From CAVQOB01 sp963714325 (GTDB lineage: Bacteria > Pseudomonadota > Alphaproteobacteria > Rhizobiales > Hyphomicrobiaceae): a DNA stretch of 64,000 bases. The DNA lies in the NCBI GenBank assembly GCA_963714325.1, contig CAVQOB010000032.1, forward strand, positions 1 through 64,000, given 5' to 3'. A program made the translations under genes and the position numbers. Positions 17,630 to 26,774 of this stretch are shown here, piece after piece. Below the pieces are notes generated by a model, which saw only the letters and a list, made by a program, of their open reading frames with translations, did not search any database and had not been told where the DNA came from. Positions within the stretch are counted from its first letter, which is position 1; the number at the start of each line of letters is the position of its first letter.

Positions 17630-18037
17630 ATGGCCACAGCCACTAAGGCCGCGCGCGGCACGAAGCGCACCTGCCAGAATTCCGATTGCGGCATCCGGTT
17701 CTATGATCTGGGCCGCAGCCCGATTATTTGTCCGGAATGCGAAACCAAGTATTCCCTGGGCGTCACAGAAGCTGCCGCCGTGGCAGCAGCCGGCGCGGCT
17801 GTCATCGCCGCCGAGAAAGCCCGTAAGGCGGCGGCCAAGAAGCCCGAATTCCAAATGTCGGACGAAGCCAAGAGCGAATTGCCAGCCGACGGCGAAGAGG
17901 CGCTGGCCGATATCGAAGGCACCGACGAGGCCGTAGCTGTCGAGGACGACGAGACCTTCCTCGAGGAGGAAGAAGAAGATTCCGGCAACGTCTCGGGCAT
18001 CATCGGCCCGGGTGGCGAACCCGAAGAAGAGCAGTGA
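17630..18037 (+). CDS. TIGR02300 family zinc-ribbon protein
   Basis: A 135-residue alphaproteobacterial protein of unknown function. The N-terminus has a four-cysteine zinc ribbon (CQNSDC, then CPEC, about residues 15-37). An Ala-rich segment follows, and the second half is strongly acidic with runs of Glu and Asp ending in EPEEEQ. GAGG six bases upstream supports ATG at 17630; the frame is open further upstream but without family similarity. Its position divergent from aroA is conserved in Hyphomicrobiales. Confidence 0.9.
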   Translation: MATATKAARGTKRTCQNSDCGIRFYDLGRSPIICPECETKYSLGVTEAAAVAAAGAAVIAAEKARKAAAKKPEFQMSDEAKSELPADGEEALADIEGTDEAVAVEDDETFLEEEEEDSGNVSGIIGPGGEPEEEQ

Positions 18038-18323
18038 GCAGCACTCACATTCGCGCCGATTTATCCAGCGTGATCGACGTGTGTAACTGAGGCTGGCTGC
18101 GCTGCTGTGCAGCCATTCACCGCATTCAATACGATATCGCTACAATCCGAGCACAAGGCACGGCGGAGTTGCGTGAAGCTTTGCCTTGCTCGGATTTGGC
18201 GGCAAAATCATTGTTGTGTAAACCGTGCAAAGTTCACACAGCCGCTCGCTATTCGCGCACCTGCAACACAATTTTGCCATGACCAAGTTGCGAAACAGTT
18301 TCTCGTTCGCTAGAGAAACAAAT

Positions 18324-18812
18324 ATGCGCGTCCTTGCAGGTTGTCTGATGTTCCTTGCGGCGATTCTGGGCGGCGGCCTTTTCGGACGGCCGGCCATGGC
18401 GCAGGATCGCGTCATCCAGGTGCCGACCGACGATCAGGAAATGCAGCGGGCGATGACCTCGGCGCGCGCCAGCCTCGGCGACTTCTGGAAAACGTTTGAA
18501 GCACCAAAATCCGGCGAAGAAGGCTTTGCTTTGAAGGTGGCCGTCATTGACGGCAACAAGGTCGAGCACTTCTGGGTCAACCAGATTGAACGTCGCGCCA
18601 ATACGATCAGCGGCGTCATCAACAACGATCCCAACGACGTGACGACCGTTAAACTTGGCCAGCGGATTGAGTTTCCAGTTGAGCGCATTTCCGATTGGAT
18701 GTTCCTGCGCAATAGCAAGATCGTCGGCAATGCCACGCTGCGCGTGCTGATGAAATTTATGCCCAAGGAACAGGCCGATCAGTACCGAGTCATGCTGGAA
18801 CCGGCACGTTGA
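18324..18812 (+). CDS. Secreted DUF2314 protein
   Basis: A 162-residue protein with a signal peptide (about 1-27, ending Ala-Met-Ala-Gln) and a DUF2314 domain. Family features are the segment VEHFWVNQI, the SGVINNDPNDV stretch and ISDWMF near the C-terminal third. The function of the family is unknown. ATG at 18324 is chosen because the signal peptide begins there and AGAGA lies eight bases upstream; Met at 18279 is an alternative. The 286-nt upstream gap contains an imperfect inverted repeat TGTGTAAAC/GTTCACACA (18215-18240) that could be regulatory. Confidence 0.8.
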   Translation: MRVLAGCLMFLAAILGGGLFGRPAMAQDRVIQVPTDDQEMQRAMTSARASLGDFWKTFEAPKSGEEGFALKVAVIDGNKVEHFWVNQIERRANTISGVINNDPNDVTTVKLGQRIEFPVERISDWMFLRNSKIVGNATLRVLMKFMPKEQADQYRVMLEPAR

Positions 18813-18954
18813 TCCCGAGCGCGTTACCCGGCGATCGATTGCGATCCCATTAATCTCAATCACATGGCTCTGTCACGCTGTTGCTTGCCAAAGCATCTGC
18901 CTCGGTGTTGATGGGCGGCGAAGCAGCGCTGAGACGGGATCGTTGGGGGATGGG

Positions 18955-20574
18955 ATGGCGCGACTGGCGCAGACGCTCGATAGCGTCAAATCGCACTACG
19001 ATGTGATCGTCATCGGCTCGGGATATGGCGGCGGCGTGAGTGCGGCGCGACTCGCCCGCGCCGGCAAATCCGTCGCCGTTTTCGAGCGCGGGCGCGAATT
19101 CCAGACCGGAGAATTTCCTGGCCGCTTTCCCGACGTGCGAGCCGAGATGCAAGTCACCGGCAAGCGGATGCGGATCGGCTCCGAGATCGGCCTTTACGAT
19201 GTTCGCCTCGGCGAGGACATGCACGTGCTCGTCGGCTGCGGTCTTGGTGGCGGATCGCTGATCAATGCCGGTGTTGCACTGCGCCCGGACCCGCGCGTGT
19301 TCGCCGATCCGGTTTGGCCGGGCGCGATCCGCCAGGACGGATTGTTGGATCAGGGCTATGCGCGGGCGGCCGAATGGCTGCGACCAACGCCTGACCCGCA
19401 GGCGCGCGCAATGACCAAGTTTCGCGCGCTCGAATCTTGCGCGGCGGCTATCAACGCAAAATTAGTCGCGCCGCCGGTCGTCGTCAGCTTTGTCGATACG
19501 GTCAATCCAGCAGGTATCCGTCAGCCCGCCTGTACTCGCTGCGGCGACTGTTGTGGCGGCTGCAATGTCGGCGCGAAAAACACCGTGGCGCTCACCTATC
19601 TGCCCGAAGCCCACCGTCACGGCGCTGAAATTTTTACCGCTGCCAAGGTTCGATTGGTCGAGAAAGTGCAAGGTGGCGGCTGGCGCGTGACGATCGCGCA
19701 AAGCACGGGCAAAGGCGAAAGCAAATCCGACATTACCGTAGCAGCCACTGTCGTCATCCTCGCCGCCGGGACCCTCGGCTCGACGGAAATCCTGCTACGC
19801 TCACGCGAGCGGGGCCTCGCACTCTCCGAACAGCTAGGCCGCCGCTTCTCCGCCAATGGCGACATCATTGCCTTCGGCTATGGCGCCAAGATCCCCATCA
19901 ACGCGATCGGCGTCGGCCACCCGAAAAAGATCGAGGGGGCTGAGATCGGTGCCGCCGTCTCCGGCCAGATCGAAGTTGTCGATTCCGACGATCTTTCGAA
20001 ATCCATGACCATTCAAGAGGGCGTGCTGCCATCGGGACTGGCGCCAGCGCTGCCGGTGATGTTCGTGCCGAACGGACGACTGCTTGGCGCGTTGCAAAGC
20101 CTGATATCGGGCGTTTACAAAGGACCCTTCCAGCATCTCCAGACCTTTTTCGCGGTGTCCCATGATAGCGCCAGCGGGCAGTTTAAACTCGACGCCGATC
20201 AGCTGACGCTCGCCTGGCCGAATGCCAAGGACGAGGCCGTTTATCAGCGGCTCGACGCGGCGTTGACGTCGTTGGTCACCAAGGCCGGTGGCAGTTATGT
20301 GAAAAATCCGCTGGCCGGCACCGTCATGGGTCACCAACCCGCAACGGCGCATCCGCTCGGCGGCTGCGGCATGGGTACGGAGCGAGCGACAGGCGTCGTC
20401 AATCACAAGAGCCAGGTCTTCGATGCCTCGGCTGGCAGCGGATCGACAGCGGTACACGACGGCCTCTACGTCATCGACGGCTCGGTGATCCCGCGATCTC
20501 TCGGCTGCAATCCGCTGCTCACCATCACCGCTTTGGCCGAACGCGCGATGCTGCACTTCGACGGTGTCGCTTGA
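18955..20574 (+). CDS. GMC-family flavoprotein oxidoreductase with ferredoxin-like cysteine cluster
   Basis: A 539-residue FAD enzyme of the glucose-methanol-choline family, nearest to cholesterol-oxidase-like members. The N-terminus has the dinucleotide-binding motif IGSGYGGG followed by VAVFERG. The C-terminal part has HPLGGCGMG and YVIDGSVIPRSLGCNP, the usual FAD/active-site end. Residues 193-203 form C-x2-C-x2-C-C-x2-C followed by NVGAKNT, a pattern that could hold an iron-sulfur cluster. No Sec signal is seen. ATG at 18955 follows a GGGGGA site; an upstream TTG is less likely. The LysR gene converges from downstream and may regulate something else. The substrate is unknown, perhaps a sterol or other hydrophobic alcohol. 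Confidence 0.85.
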   Translation: MARLAQTLDSVKSHYDVIVIGSGYGGGVSAARLARAGKSVAVFERGREFQTGEFPGRFPDVRAEMQVTGKRMRIGSEIGLYDVRLGEDMHVLVGCGLGGGSLINAGVALRPDPRVFADPVWPGAIRQDGLLDQGYARAAEWLRPTPDPQARAMTKFRALESCAAAINAKLVAPPVVVSFVDTVNPAGIRQPACTRCGDCCGGCNVGAKNTVALTYLPEAHRHGAEIFTAAKVRLVEKVQGGGWRVTIAQSTGKGESKSDITVAATVVILAAGTLGSTEILLRSRERGLALSEQLGRRFSANGDIIAFGYGAKIPINAIGVGHPKKIEGAEIGAAVSGQIEVVDSDDLSKSMTIQEGVLPSGLAPALPVMFVPNGRLLGALQSLISGVYKGPFQHLQTFFAVSHDSASGQFKLDADQLTLAWPNAKDEAVYQRLDAALTSLVTKAGGSYVKNPLAGTVMGHQPATAHPLGGCGMGTERATGVVNHKSQVFDASAGSGSTAVHDGLYVIDGSVIPRSLGCNPLLTITALAERAMLHFDGVA

Positions 20575-20584
20575 ATGCTATTGC

Positions 20585-21523
20585 TCAGGCTGGCATTGCC
20601 AGCTTGACGGGCGCCGTATAGAGCGTACCGCGGAATAGACCCGCATCACGCTGCAGCGCCGCGGCAAAAAATTCGAAGAAGGCACGCACATTAGGATCGC
20701 GCTTGCGCGAGCGGTGCGCCACCAACCAGATGTCGAGCGGCAACCCGTCGTCGACCCTGAGCACGGGAACGACGCCTGGCAATTGATCGCCGGCGTAACA
20801 GGGTAGGATCGCCAGGCCGAGGCCAGCCTGCACCGCTGCGCTCATAGCGGCCAGCGTGTTGAACCGCGCAGCAATCTTGTAGGCATGACCATTCGATTCC
20901 AACCAATGGGCGACATCGTAGTGCTTGATCGCCTGATCGTAATCGCACATGGCGTGCCCAGCGAGTCCGGCGACGGTTGCTGGAGTACCGTGTCGCTTCA
21001 GGTATGAGCGGGCGCCATAAATCGCATGCAACATTTGTCCGGCCTTACGACCAATCAGCGTTTCTCCTGGATCTTTTGACGGACGGATCGCGACATCGGC
21101 TTCATGACGCGCCAGATCGGCAAAGGTGTTGGACGCATGGACCGCAGGCGTGATGGCCGGATAGCGCTGGCTGAATTCGCCGAGCAACGGCGCGATATAG
21201 CGCGCGGCAACGTCATCGGAGACGGAAATGACCAACGGCCCCTGCGGCACCGTGGTCTTGATCCGCAGGCGCGCTTCAAGATCGCTGACGCTTTTCTCGA
21301 CATCCTTCGCCAACAGGATCGCGTCCTCACCGGCCGGCGTCGGTTGCCATCCTTCCGGCAACCGATCGAACAACTTGGTGCCGACCTTGTCTTCGAGCGC
21401 ATTGATGTGGCGGTACATGGTCGAGGCGCTGACGCCGGCGATTTCGGCGGCCTTGAGCGGTGAGCGTGTTTCTGCAATGGCCAGCAGCGTTGGTAACAGG
21501 CTGAGCGAGGAGGCGCGCTTCAT
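20585..21523 (-). CDS. LysR-family transcriptional regulator
   Basis: A regulator of about 312 residues. The N-terminal winged helix-turn-helix reads PTLLAIAETRSPLKAAE, SASTMYRHINALE, then LFDRLPEGWQPTPAGE, the standard LysR pattern. The effector-binding domain covers the rest (VISVSDDVAARYIAPLL near residue 100). The frame opens at a GTG (21535), but ATG at 21523 places the helix-turn-helix at its usual distance from the start. It is convergent with the GMC oxidoreductase (10 nt apart), and no obvious divergent target gene lies next to its promoter, so its regulon cannot be inferred. Confidence 0.88.
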   Translation of the reverse strand: MKRASSLSLLPTLLAIAETRSPLKAAEIAGVSASTMYRHINALEDKVGTKLFDRLPEGWQPTPAGEDAILLAKDVEKSVSDLEARLRIKTTVPQGPLVISVSDDVAARYIAPLLGEFSQRYPAITPAVHASNTFADLARHEADVAIRPSKDPGETLIGRKAGQMLHAIYGARSYLKRHGTPATVAGLAGHAMCDYDQAIKHYDVAHWLESNGHAYKIAARFNTLAAMSAAVQAGLGLAILPCYAGDQLPGVVPVLRVDDGLPLDIWLVAHRSRKRDPNVRAFFEFFAAALQRDAGLFRGTLYTAPVKLAMPA

Positions 21524-21797
21524 ATCTATTCGCACTTTTGCAAGAGTAGCGTAGTCATTTTTGACGCTAGCGCAGCACTTCCGTCAATGGACCAAGGTCT
21601 GAAAACCGAGTGATCACACAGGGTTGAACGGGTCAGGGGGCTCGGGAGCAATGGGGCTTGGCTCCTGCGCCAGCGCCGCCGCCGCCCTTGCCAGCACGGC
21701 CAAGAGCCGGTATCGCAGGCCTTCCTGATCATAAACCCGCCTCCTGTACGCTGTTCAATCCCCGCGCGCAGGCCGCGCAACGCCCGGATCATCCGCC

Positions 21798-22610
21798 ATG
21801 GCCCCGTCCCCCCTGATGACCGTCATGATCGGCGCGGCGCGCAAGGCCGCCCGTTCGCTCAACCGTGACTTCGGCGAGGTCGAGCAGTTGCAGGTCTCCG
21901 TCAAGGGCCCGGCGAACTTCGTCTCAGCGGCCGATCATAAGGCCGAGGAGGTCCTCTATCAGGAACTCGCCAAGTCCCGCCCCGGGTACGGCTTCCTGAT
22001 GGAAGAGCGCGGCGCTGTCGACGGCAACGATAAGACACATCGCTGGATCGTCGACCCGCTCGACGGCACCACCAATTTTCTGCACGGAGTGCCCTTGTTC
22101 TCGATCTCCATCGGTCTCGAGCGTGATGGAGAAATGATCGCCGGCCTCGTCTATAACCCCATCATGGACGAGATGTTCATGGCCGAGAAGGGCAAGGGTG
22201 CGTTCTATGGCGATCGCAATGGCCGCGAGCGCCGGCTCCGGGTCGCTGCCCGCAAGACACTTGACGATTGCTTGATCACCGCCGGCATTCCGCATCGCGG
22301 CCGTCCGCAACACGAGCGCTTCATCAAGGAGGCGTCGAGCGTGATGAAGCAAGTGGCGGGGTTACGCCGTACTGGTTCCGCCGCCCTCGACCTCGCCTGG
22401 GTGGCGGCCGGGCGCTTCGACGCCTACTGGGAGCACGCACTTGGGGCCTGGGATATGGCGGCGGGTATCGTGCTGGTCCGCGAAGCCGGCGGCATTGTCA
22501 GCGATCTTGAGGGCGGCCAGGACATCTTCAAGTCCGGCGGTATCTGCGCTGGCAATCAGACCATCCAGAAGCTGATGGTCGAGAGCTTGAAGACGGCGCG
22601 GGGGGCATAA
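21798..22610 (+). CDS. Inositol-monophosphatase family phosphatase (SuhB-like)
   Basis: A 270-residue Mg-dependent phosphatase. The metal-site motifs are complete: Glu69/Glu70 (MEERG), DPLDGTTNF beginning at Asp86, and WDMAAGIVLVREAGG near residue 218. The family dephosphorylates inositol-1-phosphate and related sugar phosphates; SuhB homologues also act in rRNA transcription. It is a stand-alone gene with 270 nt of non-coding DNA upstream. Downstream lies the REP-like element at 22650-22794. Confidence 0.92.
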   Translation: MAPSPLMTVMIGAARKAARSLNRDFGEVEQLQVSVKGPANFVSAADHKAEEVLYQELAKSRPGYGFLMEERGAVDGNDKTHRWIVDPLDGTTNFLHGVPLFSISIGLERDGEMIAGLVYNPIMDEMFMAEKGKGAFYGDRNGRERRLRVAARKTLDDCLITAGIPHRGRPQHERFIKEASSVMKQVAGLRRTGSAALDLAWVAAGRFDAYWEHALGAWDMAAGIVLVREAGGIVSDLEGGQDIFKSGGICAGNQTIQKLMVESLKTARGA

Positions 22611-22649
22611 ACAAAATCCAATGCTTGGTCATGTCCCATCAGGTTCCTT

Positions 22650-22794
22650 CGTCACGGCCGCGGAGGCGGCCACCCAAGCAAGGTGCAAATTGATTGGTCG
22701 CGACGCCTGAGGCGGCATGCCGCAAAAATGGATTTTGGCTGCCTGCATTGATGAAAACTGGTTTGCTTGGGTGGCCGCCTCCGCGGCCATGACG
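22650..22794. repeat. REP/BIME-like element with 32-bp terminal inverted repeats
   Basis: The left arm 22650-22681 and right arm 22763-22794 are inverted copies with one mismatch; the inner 26 bp (22656-22681 and 22763-22788) match perfectly. Each arm is itself nearly palindromic (GGCCGCGGAGGCGGCC). Its form, GTCATGGCC followed by a GGCCACCC-type end, resembles the dispersed palindromic repeats common in Bradyrhizobium and Rhodopseudomonas genomes. About 81 bp separates the arms. It could be a pair of REP units or a small non-autonomous mobile element, and its RNA could act as a 3' processing barrier for the upstream phosphatase gene. Confidence 0.8.
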
Positions 22795-22836
22795 ACGTAA
22801 CACAAATGGCCGAGCTGGTGCTCACTGCTTCTTCGG

Positions 22837-23073
22837 CTAGGAAGGGATTGCAAGGTGCCCTTTGGCGTTAAGTTGGAATTTTCTTCCGGTAGCCTTGAGG
22901 TGTTCTATTAGCCGCTTGCCATGTGGAGATGACGTGACAATTCCATCCCAGTTGCCATCTCTACAACGGAAACAAATCCAAACACCCCAATTTGAAACAT
23001 TCCGGCCTTCATAAAACTTGCGGTCCGCACTGCCTTTCGAGATCACAGAGTTGGCACCGGCACATGTTGGCAT
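22837..23073 (-). CDS. Small hypothetical protein with a CxxC motif
   Basis: A 78-residue open frame from an ATG that is the first possible start after an in-frame stop. It contains Cys4 and a C34-F-R-C37 pair within a Trp/aromatic-rich segment, so zinc binding is possible. The C-terminal half is basic (GKRLIEHLKATGRKF). Base composition is clearly less GC-rich than the neighbours, and it sits between the REP-like element and phaB, which suggests an accessory gene. No family is recognised and there is no good ribosome-binding site, so its reality is uncertain. Confidence 0.45.
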   Translation of the reverse strand: MPTCAGANSVISKGSADRKFYEGRNVSNWGVWICFRCRDGNWDGIVTSSPHGKRLIEHLKATGRKFQLNAKGHLAIPS

Positions 23074-23243
23074 TGTCGGGATACTGACTGGACTTCTGTC
23101 CCATTATTTCCAACCCACGATAGTGTTCTGCCGCTCACGCTTAAGCTCCCCGTCATCCCGCGCATCCGCAGCAACACGCTTAGCGTCTTGGCGCTGTGCA
23201 GCAGCGGGACATTAAGCGACGCGCAAACACAAGCGCCACCCCG

Positions 23244-23990
23244 TCACTGCATATGCTGGCCGCCATTGATGGCGATGTTGGCGCCGGTGAGGAAAGCGGC
23301 TTCCTCCGACGACAGGTACGCGACCAGGCCTGCAACTTCGTCGGGCTTGCCAAGACGGCCCATCGGAATCTGCGGGATGATCTTGGTATCGAGCACGGTC
23401 TTGTCGATCGCCATCACCATTTTGGTACCGATGTAGCCCGGTGAGATCGTGTTGACGGTGACGCCGCGCCGCGCGACCTCATAGGCAAGTGCCTTGGTGA
23501 AGCCGTGCATCCCGGCCTTGGCGGCGGAATAGTTGGTCTGGCCGAAGGCGCCCTTCTGCCCATTGACCGACGAGACGTTGATAACGCGGCCCCAGCCACG
23601 CTCGCTCATACCGTCGATCACCGGCTTGGTCATGTTGAAGACACTGTCAAGATTGGTATCGAGCACCGCATCCCAATCGACCTTGGTCATCTTCTTGAAG
23701 GTCATGTCTTTGGTGATGCCGGCGTTGTTGACCAGGACATCGATCGGTCCGACCTCCTTGGCGATTTTCGCAATCACCGCCGCGCAATCCTTCTCATCGG
23801 TGACGTTTGCGGCATAGGCATGGAACGTGAAGCCATCCTTCTTCATCGCAGCGAGCCACTCCGCCGACGTCTTGTTCGACGGCGAATACGTTGTGACGAC
23901 GGTATGACCCATCGCGGCCATTTTTTTGCAGATTGCTTCGCCGAGGCCGCCCATGCCGCCGGTCACCAGAACTACGCGTTTTGCAGCCAT
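23244..23990 (-). CDS. phaB: Acetoacetyl-CoA reductase (NADPH)
   Basis: A 248-residue short-chain dehydrogenase that reduces acetoacetyl-CoA to (R)-3-hydroxybutyryl-CoA for polyhydroxybutyrate synthesis. It has the Rossmann motif TGGMGGLG (10-17), NNAG at 88-91, and the catalytic Ser140/141, Tyr154 and Lys158 (YSAAK). The strings SSVNGQKG and FGQTNYS are specific to the PhaB branch rather than to FabG. GGAGG eight bases upstream supports ATG at 23990, although the frame is open to 24074. No phaA or phaC lies nearby. Confidence 0.93.
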   Translation of the reverse strand: MAAKRVVLVTGGMGGLGEAICKKMAAMGHTVVTTYSPSNKTSAEWLAAMKKDGFTFHAYAANVTDEKDCAAVIAKIAKEVGPIDVLVNNAGITKDMTFKKMTKVDWDAVLDTNLDSVFNMTKPVIDGMSERGWGRVINVSSVNGQKGAFGQTNYSAAKAGMHGFTKALAYEVARRGVTVNTISPGYIGTKMVMAIDKTVLDTKIIPQIPMGRLGKPDEVAGLVAYLSSEEAAFLTGANIAINGGQHMQ

Positions 23991-24104
23991 GTCGTCGTCC
24001 TCCACATCAACTCTTTTTGTAAAACCGAACTCATCACACTTTCTGAAATGGATCAGGTGGTCGTCAAGCGGCAATACACATCCAGGGCCAAAATAGTTGA
24101 CCGC

Positions 24105-24413
24105 TCAATGCTTATGCGGCTTGGACTGCTCGAAGGCGGCCTTCTGCACGGAACTGGCCTCCTTCTGATGCTTCGCCTGCCAGTCCTTGTAGGGCATGCC
24201 GTAGAGGACCTCTCGGGCTTCATCTTTGGAAAGTGCGATCCCCTTGGCGTTGGCTGCGTCCTGATACCAACCAGAGAGACAGTTACGACAAAACCCGGCA
24301 AGGTTCATCAGGTCGATGTTCTGCACGTCGGTGCGCTGGCGCAGATGCTCGACCAGCCGGCGATAAGCCGCGGCCTGCAGTTCGATTTCGGTGTTCGCGT
24401 CGATCTTGCTCAT
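24105..24413 (-). CDS. DUF1244 family protein
   Basis: A 102-residue helical protein of the DUF1244 family, found widely in proteobacteria with unknown function. The core is LAGFCRNCLSGWYQDAA (about residues 38-54), with a conserved Cys pair, followed by ARE-LYGMPYKDW. The tail is rich in Lys and His. Its ATG overlaps the stop codon of the upstream N-formylglutamate amidohydrolase gene by 4 nt (24410-24413), so the two are translationally coupled. Confidence 0.9.
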   Translation of the reverse strand: MSKIDANTEIELQAAAYRRLVEHLRQRTDVQNIDLMNLAGFCRNCLSGWYQDAANAKGIALSKDEAREVLYGMPYKDWQAKHQKEASSVQKAAFEQSKPHKH

Positions 24414-25297
24414 GGATGCTTCTCCGGCGATTGATGCAGTGCGAGCAGGCGGCGGGCTTGCTGCGACTGGTCGTTGGCGGCGTCGAGCCTGGTAATCGTT
24501 GCGAGCCGCGGGCCCAATTCAGCATGATCGAGGATCGCACGAACGATGCGAAGTGTACGCTCACCCCACGCAGCTTGACCAGCTTCGTCACGCACGAGAT
24601 CCTGACGATACTCGATAATGGCGCTGGCAAAGCCGCGCTGCGACCCATGTTGGTAGAGTGTATCGCCCTCGAGTTCGCCGACATAGGGCTGGTTGTCGCC
24701 GACGATCAGGTCGCCTTCGCTATAGAAGCCATCAAGCAGGGGCTGCGCCAAGCGCGGATCGCGGCCCCAGAGAATGCCAACGTGCCAGGGGCGGGGCGAG
24801 CCCTTCCAGCTCTCCGTGAACGAGTGCAGCGATAGGATGGCCGGCGCGACGCCTGTTGCGAGGCAGCGATCGATAACGTGGTCGATCGCCTGATGATAGG
24901 GTTTGTAATAGAGTCGCGCCCGCTTCTCGCGCTCCGCAGCATCGAGATGGCGGTTGCCGGGGATGATGGCGCCATCGGACAGTCGCATGATCAGCGTTGG
25001 ATCATCAGCGCCGCGATTGGGATCGATCAACAGCCGGGAAAAACACGAGAGCACCGCCGGCACGTCAAGCTGCCGGCTGACCAACTCGGTGATCGCCTCA
25101 GCGCCAATATCGTAGGCGATGTGCCGCCTCAACTCGGCCTCGGGAAGGCCGAGTGTGCCGTAACCCGGTGGAAAGGCATTGCGGGCGTGGTCGCATAACA
25201 CGATCAGTCCGGCATCGGCTCGGCCGGGTAAGATGCGGTAGGCCTCGGCTGTCTCTGCCGAAATCGTCGAGACCGTCGTCGAAATATGGGGCGTCAC
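24410..25297 (-). CDS. N-formylglutamate amidohydrolase family protein
   Basis: A 295-residue hydrolase. The N-terminal core contains LIVLCDHARNAFP, where the Asp and His fit the zinc site, HIAYDIGAEA, and SRLLIDPNR. The central part has LSLHSFTESWKG, again with a candidate metal His. The C-terminal third has HGSQRGFASAIIEYRQDLV. Classical members (HutG) remove formate from N-formylglutamate at the end of histidine breakdown; no other hut gene is present, so the true substrate may differ. It is the first gene of a two-gene operon with DUF1244 and is divergent from the glycerate kinase gene. Confidence 0.85.
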   Translation of the reverse strand: MTPHISTTVSTISAETAEAYRILPGRADAGLIVLCDHARNAFPPGYGTLGLPEAELRRHIAYDIGAEAITELVSRQLDVPAVLSCFSRLLIDPNRGADDPTLIMRLSDGAIIPGNRHLDAAEREKRARLYYKPYHQAIDHVIDRCLATGVAPAILSLHSFTESWKGSPRPWHVGILWGRDPRLAQPLLDGFYSEGDLIVGDNQPYVGELEGDTLYQHGSQRGFASAIIEYRQDLVRDEAGQAAWGERTLRIVRAILDHAELGPRLATITRLDAANDQSQQARRLLALHQSPEKHP

Positions 25298-25466
25298 GGT
25301 GCGAGGCTGTCCCTGTTCGCGTTGCGATGCCCGAGTTATAAGTCGTCATCCGTCTGGACAACAGTGGCGACGCATTGTGAACCGGCGCCTGTGCATCGCG
25401 AGATTGGCTTGACGGGACGGTGTTGCGCCACGAGAAGACTGTCAAAGTGTTGAATCAGGGTGGCCG

Positions 25467-26774
25467 ATGGAATGTGGCGGACAACAACGCTGGGACGAGG
25501 CTCAGAAGGCGACGTTAATCGCCCTCTATGATGCCGCCGTCGCGACCGCCCATCCATCCATTTGCGTTCCCCAACATCTTCCGGCCGTGCCGCCCGGCGG
25601 TCGAATCATCGTTGTCGGCGCCGGCAAGGCCAATGCCGCCATGGCGGTCGCGGCCGAAGTCCACTATGCCGCCCTCGGACAGCTCGCGTCCATCACCGGG
25701 TTTGTCACGACACGTCACGGTTTCAAGTTGCCGACGCAGCGCATCGAGATTGTCGAAGCGGCCCACCCCGTTCCCGATGCCAACTCGCTCGCAGCGGCCG
25801 AGCGCTCGCTTGATCTGGTGCGCGCGGCCGGTCCACACGACCTCGTGCTGGTGCTGCTCTCGGGCGGGGCATCGGCGCTCTGGTCGGCGCCGGTCGATGG
25901 CGTCACGTTCGAGGCGAAGCAGGCGCTGACCAAGCAACTGCTGCGTTCGGGCGCGCGCATCTCGGAGATGAATACCGTGCGCCGGCATCTGTCGCGCATC
26001 AAGGGTGGCCGGTTGGCGGCGGCGGCACACCCTGCGCGGTTGTTGACACTCGCGATTTCCGATGTGCCGGGCGACGAACCGCAGGCAATCGGCTCCGGCC
26101 CGACGGTTGCCGATCCAACGACGCTGGCTGACGCGCGTGCCATACTTGAGCGTTATCGGCTCACACCTTCGGCGGGGATTGCGACGGCGCTCGTCGATCC
26201 GCGCAATGAAACGCTGAAACCCGGCGCGGCGGCGCTGGCGGCGTCGACCTATACCATCGTCGCCGCACCCAAAGCCTCATTGGCGGCTGCGGCCGTCCTT
26301 GCCGCCAAGGCTGGGTACCGAACCCAGATCCTCGGCGACAGCCTCGAAGGCGAAGCCCGTGACGTTGGTCGCGCCCACGCCCTGCTCGCCCTCGCCGCCA
26401 GGCAGCGCGGCGAGCGGGTCGCAATCCTCTCCGGCGGTGAATTCACGGTGACCGTCACTGGCCGCGGTTCAGGCGGCCCGAACCAGGAATATGCCCTCGG
26501 CCTGGCGTTGGGGCTTGATGGCGCTGCCGGAATCGTGGCGCTCGCCGCCGATACGGATGGGATCGACGGTGGCGGCGGCCATTCAACCGATCCTGCCGGA
26601 GCACTTGTTCTGTCGAATACCTTGAGCCGGGCACGTTCCTGCCACATCGATGCTGCCAATTACTTGAGCAATAACGATTCGACGGCTTTCTTCCGGGCTG
26701 TTGACGGACTTGTGCAAAAAGGCCCAACGCAGACCAACGTCAACGATTTTCGCGTTATCCTCGTCGACCCATGA
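25467..26774 (+). CDS. Glycerate 2-kinase (MOFRL/TtuD type)
   Basis: A 435-residue protein of the DUF4147/MOFRL family, often labelled hydroxypyruvate reductase TtuD but shown in several organisms to be glycerate 2-kinase. The N-terminal domain has IIVVGAGKANAAMA and VLLSGGASALW. The C-terminal MOFRL domain has LSGGEFTVTV, GRGSGGPNQE and ADTDGIDG. It would turn glycerate into 2-phosphoglycerate. The stop overlaps the DUF1036 gene by 4 nt, and that gene overlaps pyruvate kinase by 4 nt, giving a tight operon that would run glycerate toward pyruvate. Confidence 0.9.
   Translation: MECGGQQRWDEAQKATLIALYDAAVATAHPSICVPQHLPAVPPGGRIIVVGAGKANAAMAVAAEVHYAALGQLASITGFVTTRHGFKLPTQRIEIVEAAHPVPDANSLAAAERSLDLVRAAGPHDLVLVLLSGGASALWSAPVDGVTFEAKQALTKQLLRSGARISEMNTVRRHLSRIKGGRLAAAAHPARLLTLAISDVPGDEPQAIGSGPTVADPTTLADARAILERYRLTPSAGIATALVDPRNETLKPGAAALAASTYTIVAAPKASLAAAAVLAAKAGYRTQILGDSLEGEARDVGRAHALLALAARQRGERVAILSGGEFTVTVTGRGSGGPNQEYALGLALGLDGAAGIVALAADTDGIDGGGGHSTDPAGALVLSNTLSRARSCHIDAANYLSNNDSTAFFRAVDGLVQKGPTQTNVNDFRVILVDP

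Noticed and set aside
24008..24104. Sigma-54-like TGG...TTGC element upstream of phaB on the minus strand
   Set aside because: The GG-to-GC distance is 9 nt rather than the required 10, and the CAC core is missing.
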